The notes: generated by a model from the letters alone, not told the origin. A DNA stretch of 64,000 bases from Tatumella sp. JGM91 (GCF_018257575.1 NZ_JAERJP010000005.1:1-64000), one strand, 5' to 3'; shown: positions 51,287-62,465, counted from the first letter of the stretch. Made by a program: numbers and translations.

Positions 51287-52144
51287 ATGCATTACCGCCT
51301 GACCTGTTTGGGGGTGGCCAGTTTACTGCTGGTGGGGTGCGCCGGTTCAAAACCGGCAGCCGACAATGTCACACCGGCCGTTAAACCCGAGTCGCAGCTA
51401 CGGAGGGCTGCTGCCGCGCAGACTCCGGTTCCGCAGTCACAGCCTGCCGCTGCCTCCGGTTCAGGGCAACGCAGTGATCCGCTGGAAAGTTTTAACCGCA
51501 CGATGTTTAACTTTAACTATAACGTGCTGGACCCTTATGTGCTTCGGCCGGTAGCCGTGGCCTGGCGGGATTACCTGCCGGTCCCGGCGAGGAACGGTCT
51601 GAGTAATGCGCTGAGTAACCTGGATGAACCTTCCAGTATGGTTAACTACCTGTTACAGGGGGATGTGCGCCGTGCTGCTATCCACTTTACCCGCTTTTTC
51701 CTGAACAGTACTCTGGGGCTGGGCGGGTTTATTGACGTAGCAGGTAAAGCGAATCCGGCACTGGCCCGTGAACATGCCTATGGCTTCGGCAGCACCCTGG
51801 GGCATTATGGGGTTGGCTATGGTCCTTATGTGGAATTACCGGGATATGGCAGTTTCACCGTACGTCAGGACGGAGGAGATGCGGTAGATACCCTGTATCC
51901 GCCATTAAGCTGGCTGACAATCTGGCTTTCGGCCGGCAAATGGGCATTGCAGGGGATCGAGACACGGGCTGAATTGCTCGATTCGGATGCTATCCTGAAA
52001 CAGCAAAGTGATCCTTACGCCTTTATCCGTAATGCTTACTTCCAGCGCTACGATTTCCTTGCCAGTGGCGGTAAATTAAAACCGGAAGTTAACCCGAATG
52101 CTCAGGCTATTCAGGGTGATTTAAGCGAAATTGATGCTGACTGA
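51287..52144 (+). CDS. mlaA: Outer-membrane phospholipid retrograde transport lipoprotein MlaA
   Basis: MlaA removes phospholipid from the outer leaflet of the outer membrane and hands it to MlaC. The 285-residue precursor has lipobox LVGCAGS (Cys18) and the family core DPLESFNRTMFNFNYNVLDPYVLRPVA, GLGGFIDVAGK and YGPYVELPGYG. Between lipobox and core is an extra linker of about 35 residues rich in Ala/Pro/Gln, so it is longer than E. coli MlaA (251). It follows ccmI closely and has its own terminator. Confidence 0.94.
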   Translation: MHYRLTCLGVASLLLVGCAGSKPAADNVTPAVKPESQLRRAAAAQTPVPQSQPAAASGSGQRSDPLESFNRTMFNFNYNVLDPYVLRPVAVAWRDYLPVPARNGLSNALSNLDEPSSMVNYLLQGDVRRAAIHFTRFFLNSTLGLGGFIDVAGKANPALAREHAYGFGSTLGHYGVGYGPYVELPGYGSFTVRQDGGDAVDTLYPPLSWLTIWLSAGKWALQGIETRAELLDSDAILKQQSDPYAFIRNAYFQRYDFLASGGKLKPEVNPNAQAIQGDLSEIDAD

Positions 52145-52173
52145 TCCCCGCTGACCACTCCCTGCGGGATCCC

Positions 52174-52199
52174 CACGGGCCGGATTTTTCCGGCCCGTG
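52174..52199 (+). terminator. Terminator after mlaA
   Basis: CACGGGCCGG/CCGGCCCGTG ten-base stem with a T-rich loop. Confidence 0.7.
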
Positions 52200-52357
52200 C
52201 TGTTTATGACGGATGACGTTTCTGGCTGACAGTGGGGTTGTTGCTTTGGATCAAGCTTTCGGTGTTCTCCGTACGGAAGGCATGCTTTCATCTGGCACAG
52301 TCCTCCGCGGGAGGCGTACACTGTGCTCAGTGATTCATAAACGCACCGGAGCACAAA

Positions 52358-52654
52358 ATGACTGATGCAATTAAAAAGTGTAGTGCTAACGAAACGGCCG
52401 CCTGTTGCTGTGTGGATGTTGGCACCATGATTGATAACAGCGACTGCACCGCCAGCTGGTCGGCCAGCTATGCGGATCGGGCTGCCGCAGATGCTGCCCT
52501 GAAAGCGCTGACGGAAAAAGCACGGGCGGTGGAATCTTCACCCTGTGAGATTCAGGCAACCTTTTCTGACGACCCTGCTGGCGTTCGCTTGCAGGCTGAG
52601 TTTATTTTCAGCTGTCAGGCGGAGAATATGATTTTCCAGCTGGGGCTGCGTTAA
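52358..52654 (+). CDS. yfcZ: YfcZ/YiiS family protein (DUF406)
   Basis: The 98-residue product has the family features CCCVDVGTMIDNSDCTASWSASYAD and a conserved SSPCEI, PAGVRLQAEFIFSCQAE end with several cysteines. Function unknown. In E. coli it stands between fadL and fadI; both are absent here. Confidence 0.92.
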   Translation: MTDAIKKCSANETAACCCVDVGTMIDNSDCTASWSASYADRAAADAALKALTEKARAVESSPCEIQATFSDDPAGVRLQAEFIFSCQAENMIFQLGLR

Positions 52655-52663
52655 TTTCCCGCA

Positions 52664-52688
52664 GGGGCCGGTGTCCGGCCCCGTTTTT
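52664..52688 (+). terminator. Terminator after yfcZ
   Basis: GGGGCCGG-TGT-CCGGCCCC followed by GTTTTTC. Confidence 0.8.
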
Positions 52689-53035
52689 CTTTCTTTCCTG
52701 TTGCCACTTTTCTGTTGCTGATTGTGTTTGTTGTTTTGTATTTGTTTCCACAACTTCAGTTTTCAGGTACGCCTGCCGATTAGTCATCTGTACCATTGTC
52801 ACCGATTTCCCGGCAAACAGTGCCGAAAGTTATAGTTCCCTGTCGCGACAGCGCGCAGGCAGACATTAACCGGTGAAGGTTTGCGCAGGGTCAAACCGCG
52901 GTAAAATTGCCTGTTCAGTAAATAAACAATTGGTTGACTGGAGCACGGGCTTTAGGTAAAACACCTGCTTTATTACTTGTTGCAGCTTATTGCAGGTGAT
53001 GAAACCGTTCTTTTTTCTATTAACAGCGGTGCCAT
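52689..53035. other. Gap between yfcZ and sixA, no fadIJ
   Basis: This 347-base gap takes the place of fadI-fadJ in E. coli. I find no fragment of either gene. It holds AT-rich DNA and a small palindrome TGTCGCGACA (52841-52850); the sixA promoter must lie in its right part. Confidence 0.5.
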
Positions 53036-53518
53036 ATGCAAGTTTATATTATGCGTCACGGTGAAGCGGCGCTCGACGCGGACTGTGATTCAGCCAGACC
53101 TTTAACCCATTGCGGATGCAGCGAATCACGACAAATGGCCAGCTGGCTGGGTAAACAAAGGGTCAGTATTGAAAGGGTGCTGGTCAGCCCGTATCTGCGG
53201 GCTGAACAGACACTGTCGGAAGTCAGGGACTGTATGCAGCTTCCGCAGCAGTTTGAAGTATTGCCTGAGCTGACCCCGTCAGGAGATGCTGAAATGGTTG
53301 CCAGCTATCTGCAGGTGTTAGCGAAAGACGGGGTGGCTGCCGTACTGGTGGTGTCTCATTTGCCGCTGGTAGGTTACCTGGTTTCTGCCCTGTGTCCGCA
53401 GGAAGCACCGCCAATGTTTGCCACCTCGGGTATTGCCTGTGTCTGTTATGACGAAAATACCGGCAACGGTGAACTGCTCTGGCAAACCAGCCCTTCAAAA
53501 CTCGATAAAGCTATCTGA
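53036..53518 (+). CDS. sixA: Phosphohistidine phosphatase SixA
   Basis: SixA removes phosphate from histidine phosphotransfer proteins (ArcB Hpt, PtsNPr system). The 160-residue product has the RHG motif (IMRHGEAA, His8) and SHLPLVG near the second catalytic His. Length as in E. coli (161). Confidence 0.95.
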   Translation: MQVYIMRHGEAALDADCDSARPLTHCGCSESRQMASWLGKQRVSIERVLVSPYLRAEQTLSEVRDCMQLPQQFEVLPELTPSGDAEMVASYLQVLAKDGVAAVLVVSHLPLVGYLVSALCPQEAPPMFATSGIACVCYDENTGNGELLWQTSPSKLDKAI

Positions 53519-53550
53519 CACCGGACCACAGGGCTGAGATGCCCCGTGGG

Positions 53551-54099
53551 TCAGGGTAAGTCCGGCGGCAGCCACTCTTCGGTTTCAATTAATACCAGCA
53601 ATGCCGCATCCCCGCCGAACATACGCGGTGCCTGATGAAATGCCATAACAAAAGGGTGCTGTGCCAGCCACAATGGCGTTTGTTGCTTAAGTATCCGCTT
53701 ACCGTGCCCGTGCATAACACTGGCACAAAACAGGTGTTCGCGACGACAGGCGGCAAGTAATGCCCCCAGTTCCTGCTTCGCTTGTTGTTGGGTCAGGCCA
53801 TGTAAATCCAGAAAAATCTCCGGAGTATAGTCCCCGCGGCGCAGTTTCTTTAATTCATAGTGGCTGACGTCAGTCCGCACGTAACGCACCGGACCTTCTT
53901 CGGATAAGAAGGGCTGGAACTCATCGGAAAAGTAATGACTGTGATCCGCCTGTTCTGACAGGGCTCGTTTTTCCGGGAGATGACTGCTTTTCGTACGTAC
54001 CGGTTTATGCAGAACGGTATCCTGCCTGAGGCGCCTGGTATCTGACATCAATTGCCGGAACAGCGCCTGGTCTTCAGAGGGGGGTTTTTTATCGTTCAT
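53551..54099 (-). CDS. smrB: SmrB, ribosome rescue endonuclease
   Basis: SmrB cuts mRNA between collided ribosomes. The 182-residue product has an N-terminal helix region and a Smr domain with [15 protein letters not shown] and [13 protein letters not shown]. Convergent with sixA and divergent from prmB, as in E. coli. Confidence 0.95.
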   Translation of the reverse strand: MNDKKPPSEDQALFRQLMSDTRRLRQDTVLHKPVRTKSSHLPEKRALSEQADHSHYFSDEFQPFLSEEGPVRYVRTDVSHYELKKLRRGDYTPEIFLDLHGLTQQQAKQELGALLAACRREHLFCASVMHGHGKRILKQQTPLWLAQHPFVMAFHQAPRMFGGDAALLVLIETEEWLPPDLP

Positions 54100-54370
54100 A
54101 TGACCACTGACTTTATCTGGGCGGTTAATCGGCTATTCTTCGTGGCTTCTCTGCAAAAAGCAAATACCTTTCTGAGTGCCCCCGGACCGTCGGGGGCTTC
54201 GCCGCAGAGAGGTTGTCTGCCCGCCGAAGATGACGGTGTTTTTTGTCTGTTTGGTGAAACAACCTCAGGATAACAGATAAAAGCCGCCTTTTTATCATTA
54301 CGGCGCTGAATTCTGAATCACTTCATGGCAAACTACAGCCCGGATTCAGATATCGTCCCCGGAGGGCAAT

Positions 54371-55303
54371 GTGGACAAAATTTTCGTCGATGAGGCAGTC
54401 AATGAACTGCACACAATTCAGGATATGCTGCGCTGGGCAGTGAGTCGTTTTTCTGCGGCTGATATCTGGTATGGGCATGGCACAGATAATCCCTGGGACG
54501 AAGCTGTTCAGCTGGTATTGCCAACACTCTGTCTGCCACCGGAAATTCCGGAAGATATGCATTATGCCCGTCTGACGACCAGTGAGAAAAAACAGATAGT
54601 TGAGCGGGTAGTGCGCCGGGTAAATGAACGTGTCCCGGTCGCTTATCTGACACATAAAGCCTGGTTCTGCGGGCATGAGTTTTATGTGGATGAACGGGTG
54701 CTGGTCCCACGTTCACCGATCGGTGAACTGATTAATCAGCGTTTTTCCGGGCTGGTTAACAGCGCGCCGGAGCGTATTCTGGATATGTGTACCGGCAGTG
54801 GCTGTATTGCGATTGCCTGTGCTTATGAGTTTCCGGAAGCAGAAGTGGACGCGGTGGATATTTCAGCCGATGCGCTGGCAGTTACCGAGCAAAATATTGA
54901 AACTCATGGTTTACTCCAGCAGGTTACGCCATTACGTTCTGACTTATTCCGCGATTTACCGGCGATTAAATATGATCTGATTGTCACTAATCCTCCGTAT
55001 GTGGATGCGGAAGATATGGGTGATTTGCCGGATGAATATCGTCATGAGCCGGAACTGGGCCTGGCGGCGGGTATTGACGGGCTGGTATTAGTTCAGCGTA
55101 TTCTGGCAAATGCAGCCGATTATCTGACTGATGACGGTGTACTGATTTGTGAAGTCGGCAACAGCATGGTGCATATGATTGAACAATATCCGGAAGTCCC
55201 CTTTACCTGGCTGGAATTTGATAACGGCGGCGACGGGGTGTTTATGCTGGACCGTCAGCAACTGATTGAAGCACAACCTTATTTCAGACAGTATCAGTTT
55301 TAA
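54371..55303 (+). CDS. prmB: Ribosomal protein uL3 glutamine methyltransferase PrmB
   Basis: PrmB methylates Gln150 of uL3 (L3). The 310-residue product, same length as E. coli, has the SAM motif [11 protein letters not shown] and substrate motif NPPYVDAED. The start is GTG 54371 after GGAGG. A GCCCCCG/CGGGGGC hairpin at 54178-54197 lies in the divergent promoter region. Confidence 0.96.
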   Translation: MDKIFVDEAVNELHTIQDMLRWAVSRFSAADIWYGHGTDNPWDEAVQLVLPTLCLPPEIPEDMHYARLTTSEKKQIVERVVRRVNERVPVAYLTHKAWFCGHEFYVDERVLVPRSPIGELINQRFSGLVNSAPERILDMCTGSGCIAIACAYEFPEAEVDAVDISADALAVTEQNIETHGLLQQVTPLRSDLFRDLPAIKYDLIVTNPPYVDAEDMGDLPDEYRHEPELGLAAGIDGLVLVQRILANAADYLTDDGVLICEVGNSMVHMIEQYPEVPFTWLEFDNGGDGVFMLDRQQLIEAQPYFRQYQF

Positions 55304-55357
55304 TTTCAGGGCGGACCGGCGGCCTGCCGGTCTGTGATTCAGCAACAAGGAACCACC

Positions 55358-56443
55358 ATGGCCGGAAACAGTATCGGACAACTTTTTAAAGTCACCACCT
55401 TTGGTGAGTCTCACGGGATTGCATTAGGCTGTATTGTCGATGGTGTGCCTCCCGGAATCCCGTTAACGGAAGCAGATATTCAGCACGATCTGGACCGTCG
55501 CCGTCCGGGGACGTCACGTTATACCACCCAGCGGCGTGAACCTGATCAGGTTCGTATTTTGTCCGGTGTGTTTGAAGGTGTGACCACCGGCACTTCTATT
55601 GGACTGTTGATCGAAAATACGGATCAGCGTTCACAGGATTATGGTGCAATTAAAGATCTGTTCCGTCCGGGACACGCTGACTATACCTACGAACAAAAAT
55701 ACGGTCTGCGCGATTACCGCGGCGGCGGGCGTTCTTCTGCCCGTGAAACGGCAATGCGGGTCGCCGCAGGGGCGATAGCCAAGAAATATCTGCAGATGAC
55801 CCACGGTATTGTGGTGCGCGGCTATCTGGCCCAGATGGGGGATGTACACTGCGAGTTACGCGACTGGCAGCAGGTTGAACAGAATCCGTTCTTTTCCCCG
55901 GATGAGAGCTCACTGGCGGCGCTGGATGAATTGCTGCGAGGCCTGAAAAAAGAAGGTGATTCCATCGGAGCCAAAGTGTCTGTGGTTGCCGAGGGTGTCC
56001 CGCCGGGACTGGGAGAGCCGGTTTTTGATCGGCTGGATGCCGATCTGGCCCATGCACTGATGAGTATTAATGCGGTGAAAGGTGTCGAAATCGGTGATGG
56101 TTTTGACGTTGTCACCCAGCGTGGCAGCCAGCATCGTGATGAAATTCGCAGTGATGGTTTTCAGAGTAATCATGCAGGCGGTATTCTGGGCGGGATCAGC
56201 AGCGGGCAAACCATTCGGGCAACCCTGGCGCTGAAACCGACGTCCAGTATCACGGTGCCCGGAAAAACCATTACCCGTGATGGTGAAGAAACGGAGATGA
56301 TTACCAAAGGGCGTCATGATCCTTGTGTCGGTATCCGTGCGGTACCGATTGCCGAAGCGATGATGGCGATTACCCTGATGGATCATCTGCTCCGTCATCG
56401 TGCCCAATGTGCAGATGTTGTGACTACCGTCCCCCGCTGGTAA
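55358..56443 (+). CDS. aroC: Chorismate synthase
   Basis: Makes chorismate from EPSP with reduced FMN. The 361-residue product has GESHG (17-21), RPGHADYTY and [21 protein letters not shown] (signature, part). ATG 55358 has AAGGAA in front. Upstream of mepA by four bases. Confidence 0.97.
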   Translation: MAGNSIGQLFKVTTFGESHGIALGCIVDGVPPGIPLTEADIQHDLDRRRPGTSRYTTQRREPDQVRILSGVFEGVTTGTSIGLLIENTDQRSQDYGAIKDLFRPGHADYTYEQKYGLRDYRGGGRSSARETAMRVAAGAIAKKYLQMTHGIVVRGYLAQMGDVHCELRDWQQVEQNPFFSPDESSLAALDELLRGLKKEGDSIGAKVSVVAEGVPPGLGEPVFDRLDADLAHALMSINAVKGVEIGDGFDVVTQRGSQHRDEIRSDGFQSNHAGGILGGISSGQTIRATLALKPTSSITVPGKTITRDGEETEMITKGRHDPCVGIRAVPIAEAMMAITLMDHLLRHRAQCADVVTTVPRW

Positions 56444-56447
56444 TTCT

Positions 56448-57275
56448 ATGAAAGAATATACGCTGGCTGTCCTGATGTTATTACTGAGTGCCGGAGCGCT
56501 GGCTGCGGGTACTCCCTGGCAGAATATTCAGCATCCTGTCAGTGGCCCGCCACAATCGATTGGCAGTTTTGCTAATGGCTGTATTATCGGAGCGCAGAGT
56601 CTGCCCCTGAATGCAGACCATTATCAGGTGATGCGTCAGGATCAGCGGCGTTATTTTGGGCATCCGGACCTTATCCGTTTTATACAGCGTTTTTCTGGCC
56701 GGGTGGCACAACACCGGCTGGGGGAAGTACTGATCGGTGATATGGGGATGGCCGCCGGAGGACGTTTCAGTAGCGGACATGCCAGTCATCAGACCGGGCT
56801 GGATGTGGATATCTGGTTACAGCTGCCGGCATCGCGCTGGAGTGCACAGCAACTGCTGCACCCCCAACCGCTTGACCTGGTCACCGCAGAGGGTAATCAG
56901 GTTGTTGCCCGCCACTGGACCCCTGCAGTCGCAGAGATGATCAAGCTGGCGGCAGAAGATCCGCAGGTGTCGCGGATTTTTGTCAATCCGGCAATTAAAC
57001 AACAGCTTTGTCTGCAGGCGGGCAGCGACCGTGGCTGGCTGCGTAAAGTCCGTCCGTGGTTTGCACACCGCGCACATATGCATGTCCGGCTGAGTTGTCC
57101 GGCTGGCAGTACCGAATGTCAGGATCAGTCGCCACCGCCGCCGGGTGATGGCTGCGGAGCAGAACTACACAGCTGGTTCCTGCCAGCGAAACCGGGCAGT
57201 AGTCCGCCGCTAAAACGGACGCCTCCGCCGCTGCCTGACGGGTGTCAGGCACTGCTCGATAAACATTTACTGTAA
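56448..57275 (+). CDS. mepA: Penicillin-insensitive murein DD-endopeptidase MepA
   Basis: Zinc endopeptidase of the LAS family that cuts D-Ala-mDAP bonds. The 275-residue precursor has a signal peptide ([15 protein letters not shown]), zinc ligands in [14 protein letters not shown], and HMHVRL near the C-terminus. Confidence 0.95.
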   Translation: MKEYTLAVLMLLLSAGALAAGTPWQNIQHPVSGPPQSIGSFANGCIIGAQSLPLNADHYQVMRQDQRRYFGHPDLIRFIQRFSGRVAQHRLGEVLIGDMGMAAGGRFSSGHASHQTGLDVDIWLQLPASRWSAQQLLHPQPLDLVTAEGNQVVARHWTPAVAEMIKLAAEDPQVSRIFVNPAIKQQLCLQAGSDRGWLRKVRPWFAHRAHMHVRLSCPAGSTECQDQSPPPPGDGCGAELHSWFLPAKPGSSPPLKRTPPPLPDGCQALLDKHLL

Positions 57276-57283
57276 GGAACCCT

Positions 57284-58078
57284 ATGGAGTGGTTTTTAGT
57301 CAGTCCCTGGATGGTGGCATTATTATTTCTGGTGGCAGTTGCTGCCGCGTTTATTGATTCCATTGCCGGTGGTGGCGGATTACTCACCGTGCCTGCATTA
57401 CTTGCCGCCGGGCTCTCTCCGGCACATGCGCTGGCAACCAATAAATTACAGTCGGTAGGCGGGTCTTTTTCCGCCAGCCTGTATTTTGTGCGTCGCGGTG
57501 CGGTGCGGCTGGCTGAACAGCGGTTAAATATTGCGATGACATTTATCGGGGCCATGCTGGGGGCAATTCTCATTCAGCATCTGCGCGCTGATGTGCTGCG
57601 CCAAATCCTGCCAGTCTTGTTAATAGGTATCGGTCTCTGGTTTCTGTTGATGCCGAAACTGGGCGAAACCGACCGCGCGTCACGACTCTCCGGATTACCC
57701 TATGCATTCGTTGGCGGGGGATGTGTTGGCTTCTATGACGGATTCTTTGGTCCCGGTGCCGGATCATTTTATGCACTGGCATTTGTTACCCTGTGTGGTT
57801 TTAATCTGGCGAAGGCCACCGCACATGCCAAAGTCCTGAATTTTACGTCTAATCTGGCCGGGCTGCTGTTTTTTATGTTTGGTGGTCAGGTGGTATGGGG
57901 CCTGGGGGCCGTTATGCTGCTGGGGGCATTTTGCGGTGCGCGGCTCGGCGCCAGGCTGGTACTGACCCGCGGCCATCAGCTGATCCGGCCAATGGTGGTG
58001 ACAGTGTCGGTAGTGATGAGCCTGAAATTATTGTGGGACAGTCACGGGCAGACTATTTTGCGGGCATTAGGGCACTGA
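57284..58078 (+). CDS. yfcA: TSUP family transporter YfcA
   Basis: The 264-residue polytopic protein has the TSUP/TauE-SafE pattern (GGGGLLTVPALLAAGLSPAHALATNKLQ in two halves: DSIAGGGGLLTVP and FYDGFFGPGAGSF). It exports sulphur-containing or organic anions in other bacteria; the substrate of YfcA is unknown. Confidence 0.92.
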   Translation: MEWFLVSPWMVALLFLVAVAAAFIDSIAGGGGLLTVPALLAAGLSPAHALATNKLQSVGGSFSASLYFVRRGAVRLAEQRLNIAMTFIGAMLGAILIQHLRADVLRQILPVLLIGIGLWFLLMPKLGETDRASRLSGLPYAFVGGGCVGFYDGFFGPGAGSFYALAFVTLCGFNLAKATAHAKVLNFTSNLAGLLFFMFGGQVVWGLGAVMLLGAFCGARLGARLVLTRGHQLIRPMVVTVSVVMSLKLLWDSHGQTILRALGH

Positions 58079-58154
58079 ATGCCTTGCCGTACAGGGAGTT
58101 CAGCCGCAGGATCCTGCGGCCTGGCAGAGATGTTAACTGAATAAGAGCAACCCG

Positions 58155-58700
58155 ATGACAACACATAATTATCAGGATCTGATGGTCATTTTTGACCAGT
58201 GTTTTTATAAAGATTTTAATACCCGGCTGATCAAAGGTGATGATGAGCCGGTGTATTTACCGGCTGATCAACACAGTGACTTCCACCGTGTTATTTTTGC
58301 CCACGGTTTTTATGCCAGCGCCATGCATGAGATTTCTCACTGGTGTGTTGCCGGAGAGGCACGCCGCCAGCAGGTAGATTTTGGCTACTGGTATTGTCCG
58401 GACGGGCGGGATCAGCAGACTCAGCAGCAATTTGAAGCCGTAGAAGTGACCCCGCAGGCACTGGAATGGATGTTTTCCGTCGCAGCCGGTTTTCCGTTTA
58501 ATGTCAGCTGTGACAACCTTGACGGTGATTGTGAGCCGGACAGGGTGGCTTTTCAGCGTAAGGTGCATCAGCGGGTTGCCGGTTATCTTGAACAGGGGAT
58601 TCCGCAACGTCCGCAGCGTTTTATACAGGCGCTAAACCATTTTTATTCGACCCCGCCATTGAGCCTGCAGCAGTTTCCGTGGCCGGAAGAGTTATCCTGA
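58155..58700 (+). CDS. epmC: Elongation factor P hydroxylase EpmC
   Basis: EpmC hydroxylates the beta-lysyl-lysine of EF-P. The 181-residue product has the metal motif HEISHWC (His-Glu-xx-His) and YWYCPDGRDQQTQQQFEAVE. Length as in E. coli (182). Confidence 0.95.
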   Translation: MTTHNYQDLMVIFDQCFYKDFNTRLIKGDDEPVYLPADQHSDFHRVIFAHGFYASAMHEISHWCVAGEARRQQVDFGYWYCPDGRDQQTQQQFEAVEVTPQALEWMFSVAAGFPFNVSCDNLDGDCEPDRVAFQRKVHQRVAGYLEQGIPQRPQRFIQALNHFYSTPPLSLQQFPWPEELS

Positions 58701-58730
58701 TAACTTAAATTTAATGAGAGGTCCCGATTG

Positions 58731-59009
58731 ATGCTTGAAATTGAAGCGCAAATCCTGGCAATGATAGATGAGATGGTGGAAAGCGCTTCCGATGATCAGT
58801 TGTTTGCCGGGGGCTATTTACGCGGGCATCTGACCCAGTCGGTTGCTGAACTGGAACTGCGGGGCGAAGACAGCCCGCAGGCACTGAAACAGCAGGTTGA
58901 ACAGAGCCTGCAGGCGGCGATCCGTCAGCAGGAGTTGTCGCCGCCGGATCAGGTGCTGGTGCTGGACTTATGGCAACGCCTGTACCTTAAGGCCGCTGCA
59001 AAACAGTAA
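58731..59009 (+). CDS. yfcL: YfcL family protein
   Basis: The 92-residue helical, acidic product (MIDEMVESASDDQLFAGGYLRGHLT) is the YfcL type, always found beside epmC and mnmC. ATG 58731 is preferred over TTG 58728. Function unknown. Confidence 0.9.
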   Translation: MLEIEAQILAMIDEMVESASDDQLFAGGYLRGHLTQSVAELELRGEDSPQALKQQVEQSLQAAIRQQELSPPDQVLVLDLWQRLYLKAAAKQ

Positions 59010-59030
59010 GCCGTCGCGGCCCGCGATCTT

Positions 59031-61040
59031 TCAGGTTACGGGCCGTCCCTTCAGTAATTTTCTTATCCAGAAACGGTTCGGTTGTAAAGCATCGAGGGTA
59101 TCCTGATCCACAGGCTGAGGTTCGCCACTGATCTGTGCTGCCAGTACTTCTGCAGCTAACGGTGCGCTGCATAACCCGCGGGAACCCAGCGCCGCCAGCA
59201 GGTATAACTGTGGCCAGACCGGTGCCGGAGTCACCGTTTCCGGTTGCCCGCAGCGGGTATCTAAGTCTGCATACTGGCTGAGAGTGGCCTGATAATCGGG
59301 CATTGCACCGACCATTGGTAAATGGTCGCGAATAGCGCAACGAACTCCGTTACGAGCCTGCTGCTGAGATACATCGACCTCTCTGGTCCAGTCGCTTTCC
59401 GGCAGGCAATTGATCAGCCGCTGACGGTTTTGCTGCTGGTCTGTTTCCCGATAGCTGGCAGTGTCTTCAGCACGGTGGTAACTGGCACCAATACAATGGG
59501 TCTGATGCTCTGCGCTGAGAGGGGTCAGATAGCCGTCATAGCAAAGGACGGTTTTCAGCGCTGATAACTGCGGAGCTGCCGGTATATGGCTGACCTGGCC
59601 TGATACCGAGTAAACCGGTAATCTGGCTGACTGAGTTAACTGATTTATCCGGTGTCCGTTCGCCATCACCAGTACACTATGATGGCGAGCAGGCTGTTGA
59701 CGAAAATGAAGCTGCCAGCCATCGTTCTGTGGTTCTGCCTGCTGCAGTTCATGCTGCCAGTAACAGCGCAAGCCTTGCTGTTGCGCAAGGCGGAACATAT
59801 CGCGGGTTAATTGGCCAGGGTTCAGCCAGCCACCCTGCGGGTAACAAATGCCGCCGCAGGCCAGCGGCAGCCCCGCCAGATCGCTGGCCTGTGACGCATC
59901 GACGCCGGTTGCCAGGGTCTCCGGCAGGGCCATGTCCAGCATTTGCCGGATTTTATGCCGGCTTTTATCGTCCCAGCCCAGTTGTAATACTCCGCTCCAT
60001 TGATGTTCAAATTCACACGGCAGGCTGTCATAAAAGCGCCGTGCAAAGCCGAAGGCGGCAGGGAAAAAGGTTGCCAGTGCCGGGTCATGGCTGTTCAGTA
60101 ACGGATAAAGTGCGCCCTGACGGTTACCTGAGGCGTTACCGGCGGGGACGCTATCGGCACAATATAAACTGACCTGGTATCCCCGGCGCAGTAATGCCAG
60201 CGCCAGGCAGGCGCTGGCGATCCCCCCGCCGGTAATGGCGATATCTTTTCCACGGGCCGCCGGCCGCCGGAACCACGGACGGCGGCAGGGCAGAGCCTCT
60301 GTCTGTGGCAAATAACCACACAGCATTTCCCGTTTATGGGCGAAACCTTTACGTCTTTCGACACTGAACCCTGCCTGCTGAAGTCCACGGCGAACAAACC
60401 CTGCGGCAGTAAAGGTTGCAAAGGTGCCTCCGGCACGTGACAACCGGACCATGGCACTGAACAGACGCTCGTTCCACATGTCAGGGTTTTTTGACGGCGC
60501 AAAACCGTCCAGAAACCAGGCATCAACCTGATGGTTAAGGCTGTCGTCGAAACTATCAATCAACTGATTAATATCCCCGAGCCACAGATCAAGCGTTATC
60601 TGCCCCTGGTTAAATATCATCCGCTGGCAGCCTGCGACGGCATCCGGCCATTGTTGTTGTAACTGTTGTGCATACCCGGCCAGTTCCGGCCAGTGCCGGT
60701 GGGCGGCAATAATATCGTCGCGTGTCAGCAGAAATTTTTCACAGCTGATAAAGTGCAGACGCCGGAGTTTTCCGTCCGGGTTTTCCCGTACCGCCTGATC
60801 GAATGCCTGCCAAAGGGTGAGAAAGTTGAGCCCGGTACCAAATCCGGTCTCTGCGGCAATAAAAAGTCCGGACTGATGGCTGGAAAAACGTTGCGGAAGC
60901 TGGTTCCCGCCGAGAAAAACGTAACGGGTTTCGTTGAGACCATTATCGTTAGAAAAATAGACGTCATCAAAAAAATCAGAAACAGGTGTACCCTGTTCGT
61001 TCCAGCGGAGGGTGGCATGTTCTATTCGGCAGGGTTTCAC
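59031..61040 (-). CDS. mnmC: Bifunctional tRNA wobble-uridine modification enzyme MnmC
   Basis: MnmC turns cmnm5(s2)U34 into mnm5(s2)U34. The N-terminal part is the methyltransferase ([32 protein letters not shown]) and the C-terminal part the FAD-dependent oxidase ([43 protein letters not shown]). The GTG start at 61040 gives 669 residues, as in E. coli (668); in-frame codons upstream are not conserved. Divergent from fabB. Confidence 0.95.
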   Translation of the reverse strand: MKPCRIEHATLRWNEQGTPVSDFFDDVYFSNDNGLNETRYVFLGGNQLPQRFSSHQSGLFIAAETGFGTGLNFLTLWQAFDQAVRENPDGKLRRLHFISCEKFLLTRDDIIAAHRHWPELAGYAQQLQQQWPDAVAGCQRMIFNQGQITLDLWLGDINQLIDSFDDSLNHQVDAWFLDGFAPSKNPDMWNERLFSAMVRLSRAGGTFATFTAAGFVRRGLQQAGFSVERRKGFAHKREMLCGYLPQTEALPCRRPWFRRPAARGKDIAITGGGIASACLALALLRRGYQVSLYCADSVPAGNASGNRQGALYPLLNSHDPALATFFPAAFGFARRFYDSLPCEFEHQWSGVLQLGWDDKSRHKIRQMLDMALPETLATGVDASQASDLAGLPLACGGICYPQGGWLNPGQLTRDMFRLAQQQGLRCYWQHELQQAEPQNDGWQLHFRQQPARHHSVLVMANGHRINQLTQSARLPVYSVSGQVSHIPAAPQLSALKTVLCYDGYLTPLSAEHQTHCIGASYHRAEDTASYRETDQQQNRQRLINCLPESDWTREVDVSQQQARNGVRCAIRDHLPMVGAMPDYQATLSQYADLDTRCGQPETVTPAPVWPQLYLLAALGSRGLCSAPLAAEVLAAQISGEPQPVDQDTLDALQPNRFWIRKLLKGRPVT

Positions 61041-61116
61041 GGCGTAAGGCTCATTGGTCAGGCAATAGACTAATTTTATCGATATCATTACGGTGACGCA
61101 AATTTACACGGGAATT

Positions 61117-61152
61117 TGCTGATCGGACTTGTTCGGCTTACAAGTGTACGCT
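61117..61152 (+). promoter_or_regulatory. FadR and FabR sites upstream of fabB
   Basis: TTGCTGATCGGACTTGTTC (61116-61134) matches the FadR activator site of E. coli fabB. Directly next is GGCTTACAAGTGTACGCT (61135-61152), a FabR-type palindrome whose complement starts AGCGTACA. The adjacent arrangement is that of E. coli fabB. Confidence 0.75.
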
Positions 61153-61195
61153 AAAGTGCACCGTAAACCGAAGAGATGTGAAAGAGGAATTTTGA

Positions 61196-62416
61196 ATGAA
61201 ACGTGCAGTGATCACTGGCCTGGGGATTGTTTCCAGCATTGGTAATAATCAGCAGGAAGTTCTGGCGTCCCTGCGGGAAGGTCGTTCGGGTATCACCTTT
61301 TCAGAGGAAATGAAAGAAGCGGGCATGCGCAGCCATGTCTGGGGTAACGTAAAACTTGATACCACCGGCCTTATTGATCGCAAAGTTGTGCGTTTTATGA
61401 GCGACGCCTCTATTTATGCTTACCTGTCAATGGAACAGGCGGTTAAAGATTCCGGCCTGAGCGTTGAGCAGTACCAGAATAACCCGCGTGTCGGTCTGAT
61501 TGCCGGTTCCGGCGGTGGTTCTCCGCGTTTTCAGGTCTTTGGTGCTGATGCAATGCGCAGCCCGCGTGGCCTGAAAGCCGTTGGCCCTTATGTTGTGACC
61601 AAAGCAATGGCTTCCGGGGTTTCTGCCTGCCTGGCAACACCATTCAAAATTCACGGTGTTAACTACTCAATCAGTTCTGCCTGTGCAACCTCTGCGCACT
61701 GCATCGGTAATGCGGTGGAACAGATTCAGTTAGGTAAACAGGACGTGGTATTTGCCGGCGGCGGAGAAGAACTGAGCTGGGAAATGGCCTGTGAGTTTGA
61801 TGCGATGGGCGCACTGTCAACCAAATACAACGATACCCCGGAAAAAGCATCACGTACTTATGATGCAAACCGTGATGGTTTCGTTATTGCCGGTGGCGGT
61901 GGCATGGTAGTGGTCGAAGAGCTGGAACATGCACTGGCCCGTGGTGCTCACATTTATGCAGAAATCGTGGGTTATGGTGCGACATCTGATGGTGCTGACA
62001 TGGTTGCACCGTCTGGTGAAGGTGCAGTACGTTGTATGAAGATGGCATTGCAGGGTGTTGACACGCCGGTTGATTATCTGAATACCCACGGTACTTCAAC
62101 GCCGGTCGGTGATTTAAAAGAACTGGGTGCTATCCGTGAAGTGTTTGGTGATAACTCACCGGCGCTTTCGGCAACCAAAGCCATGACTGGTCACTCCTTA
62201 GGTGCTGCCGGTGTTCAGGAAGCGATTTACAGTCTGCTGATGCTGGAGCATGAGTTTATTGCACCAAGTATCAATATTGAAGATCCGGACGAAGCGGCAA
62301 ATGGTCTGAATATCGTGACCAAAGCTACTGATAAAAAACTGACGACAGTTATGTCTAACAGCTTTGGTTTCGGTGGTACTAACGCCACACTGACGATGCG
62401 TAAATATCAGGCATAA
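61196..62416 (+). CDS. fabB: 3-oxoacyl-ACP synthase I FabB (KAS I)
   Basis: Condensing enzyme for fatty acid chain extension, needed for unsaturated fatty acids. The 406-residue product (same as E. coli) has the nucleophile Cys in [14 protein letters not shown] (about 163), His in [11 protein letters not shown] (about 298) and [10 protein letters not shown] (about 333). Confidence 0.97.
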   Translation: MKRAVITGLGIVSSIGNNQQEVLASLREGRSGITFSEEMKEAGMRSHVWGNVKLDTTGLIDRKVVRFMSDASIYAYLSMEQAVKDSGLSVEQYQNNPRVGLIAGSGGGSPRFQVFGADAMRSPRGLKAVGPYVVTKAMASGVSACLATPFKIHGVNYSISSACATSAHCIGNAVEQIQLGKQDVVFAGGGEELSWEMACEFDAMGALSTKYNDTPEKASRTYDANRDGFVIAGGGGMVVVEELEHALARGAHIYAEIVGYGATSDGADMVAPSGEGAVRCMKMALQGVDTPVDYLNTHGTSTPVGDLKELGAIREVFGDNSPALSATKAMTGHSLGAAGVQEAIYSLLMLEHEFIAPSINIEDPDEAANGLNIVTKATDKKLTTVMSNSFGFGGTNATLTMRKYQA

Positions 62417-62430
62417 TCGTCACGGCGAAG

Positions 62431-62465
62431 AAAAACCCGGCAGTGTGTATTGCCGGGTTTTTTTA
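62431..62465. terminator. Bidirectional terminator fabB / MFS gene
   Basis: AAAAACCCGGCA...TGCCGGGTTTTTTT, 12-base stem with A-run and T-run, between convergent genes. Confidence 0.9.
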
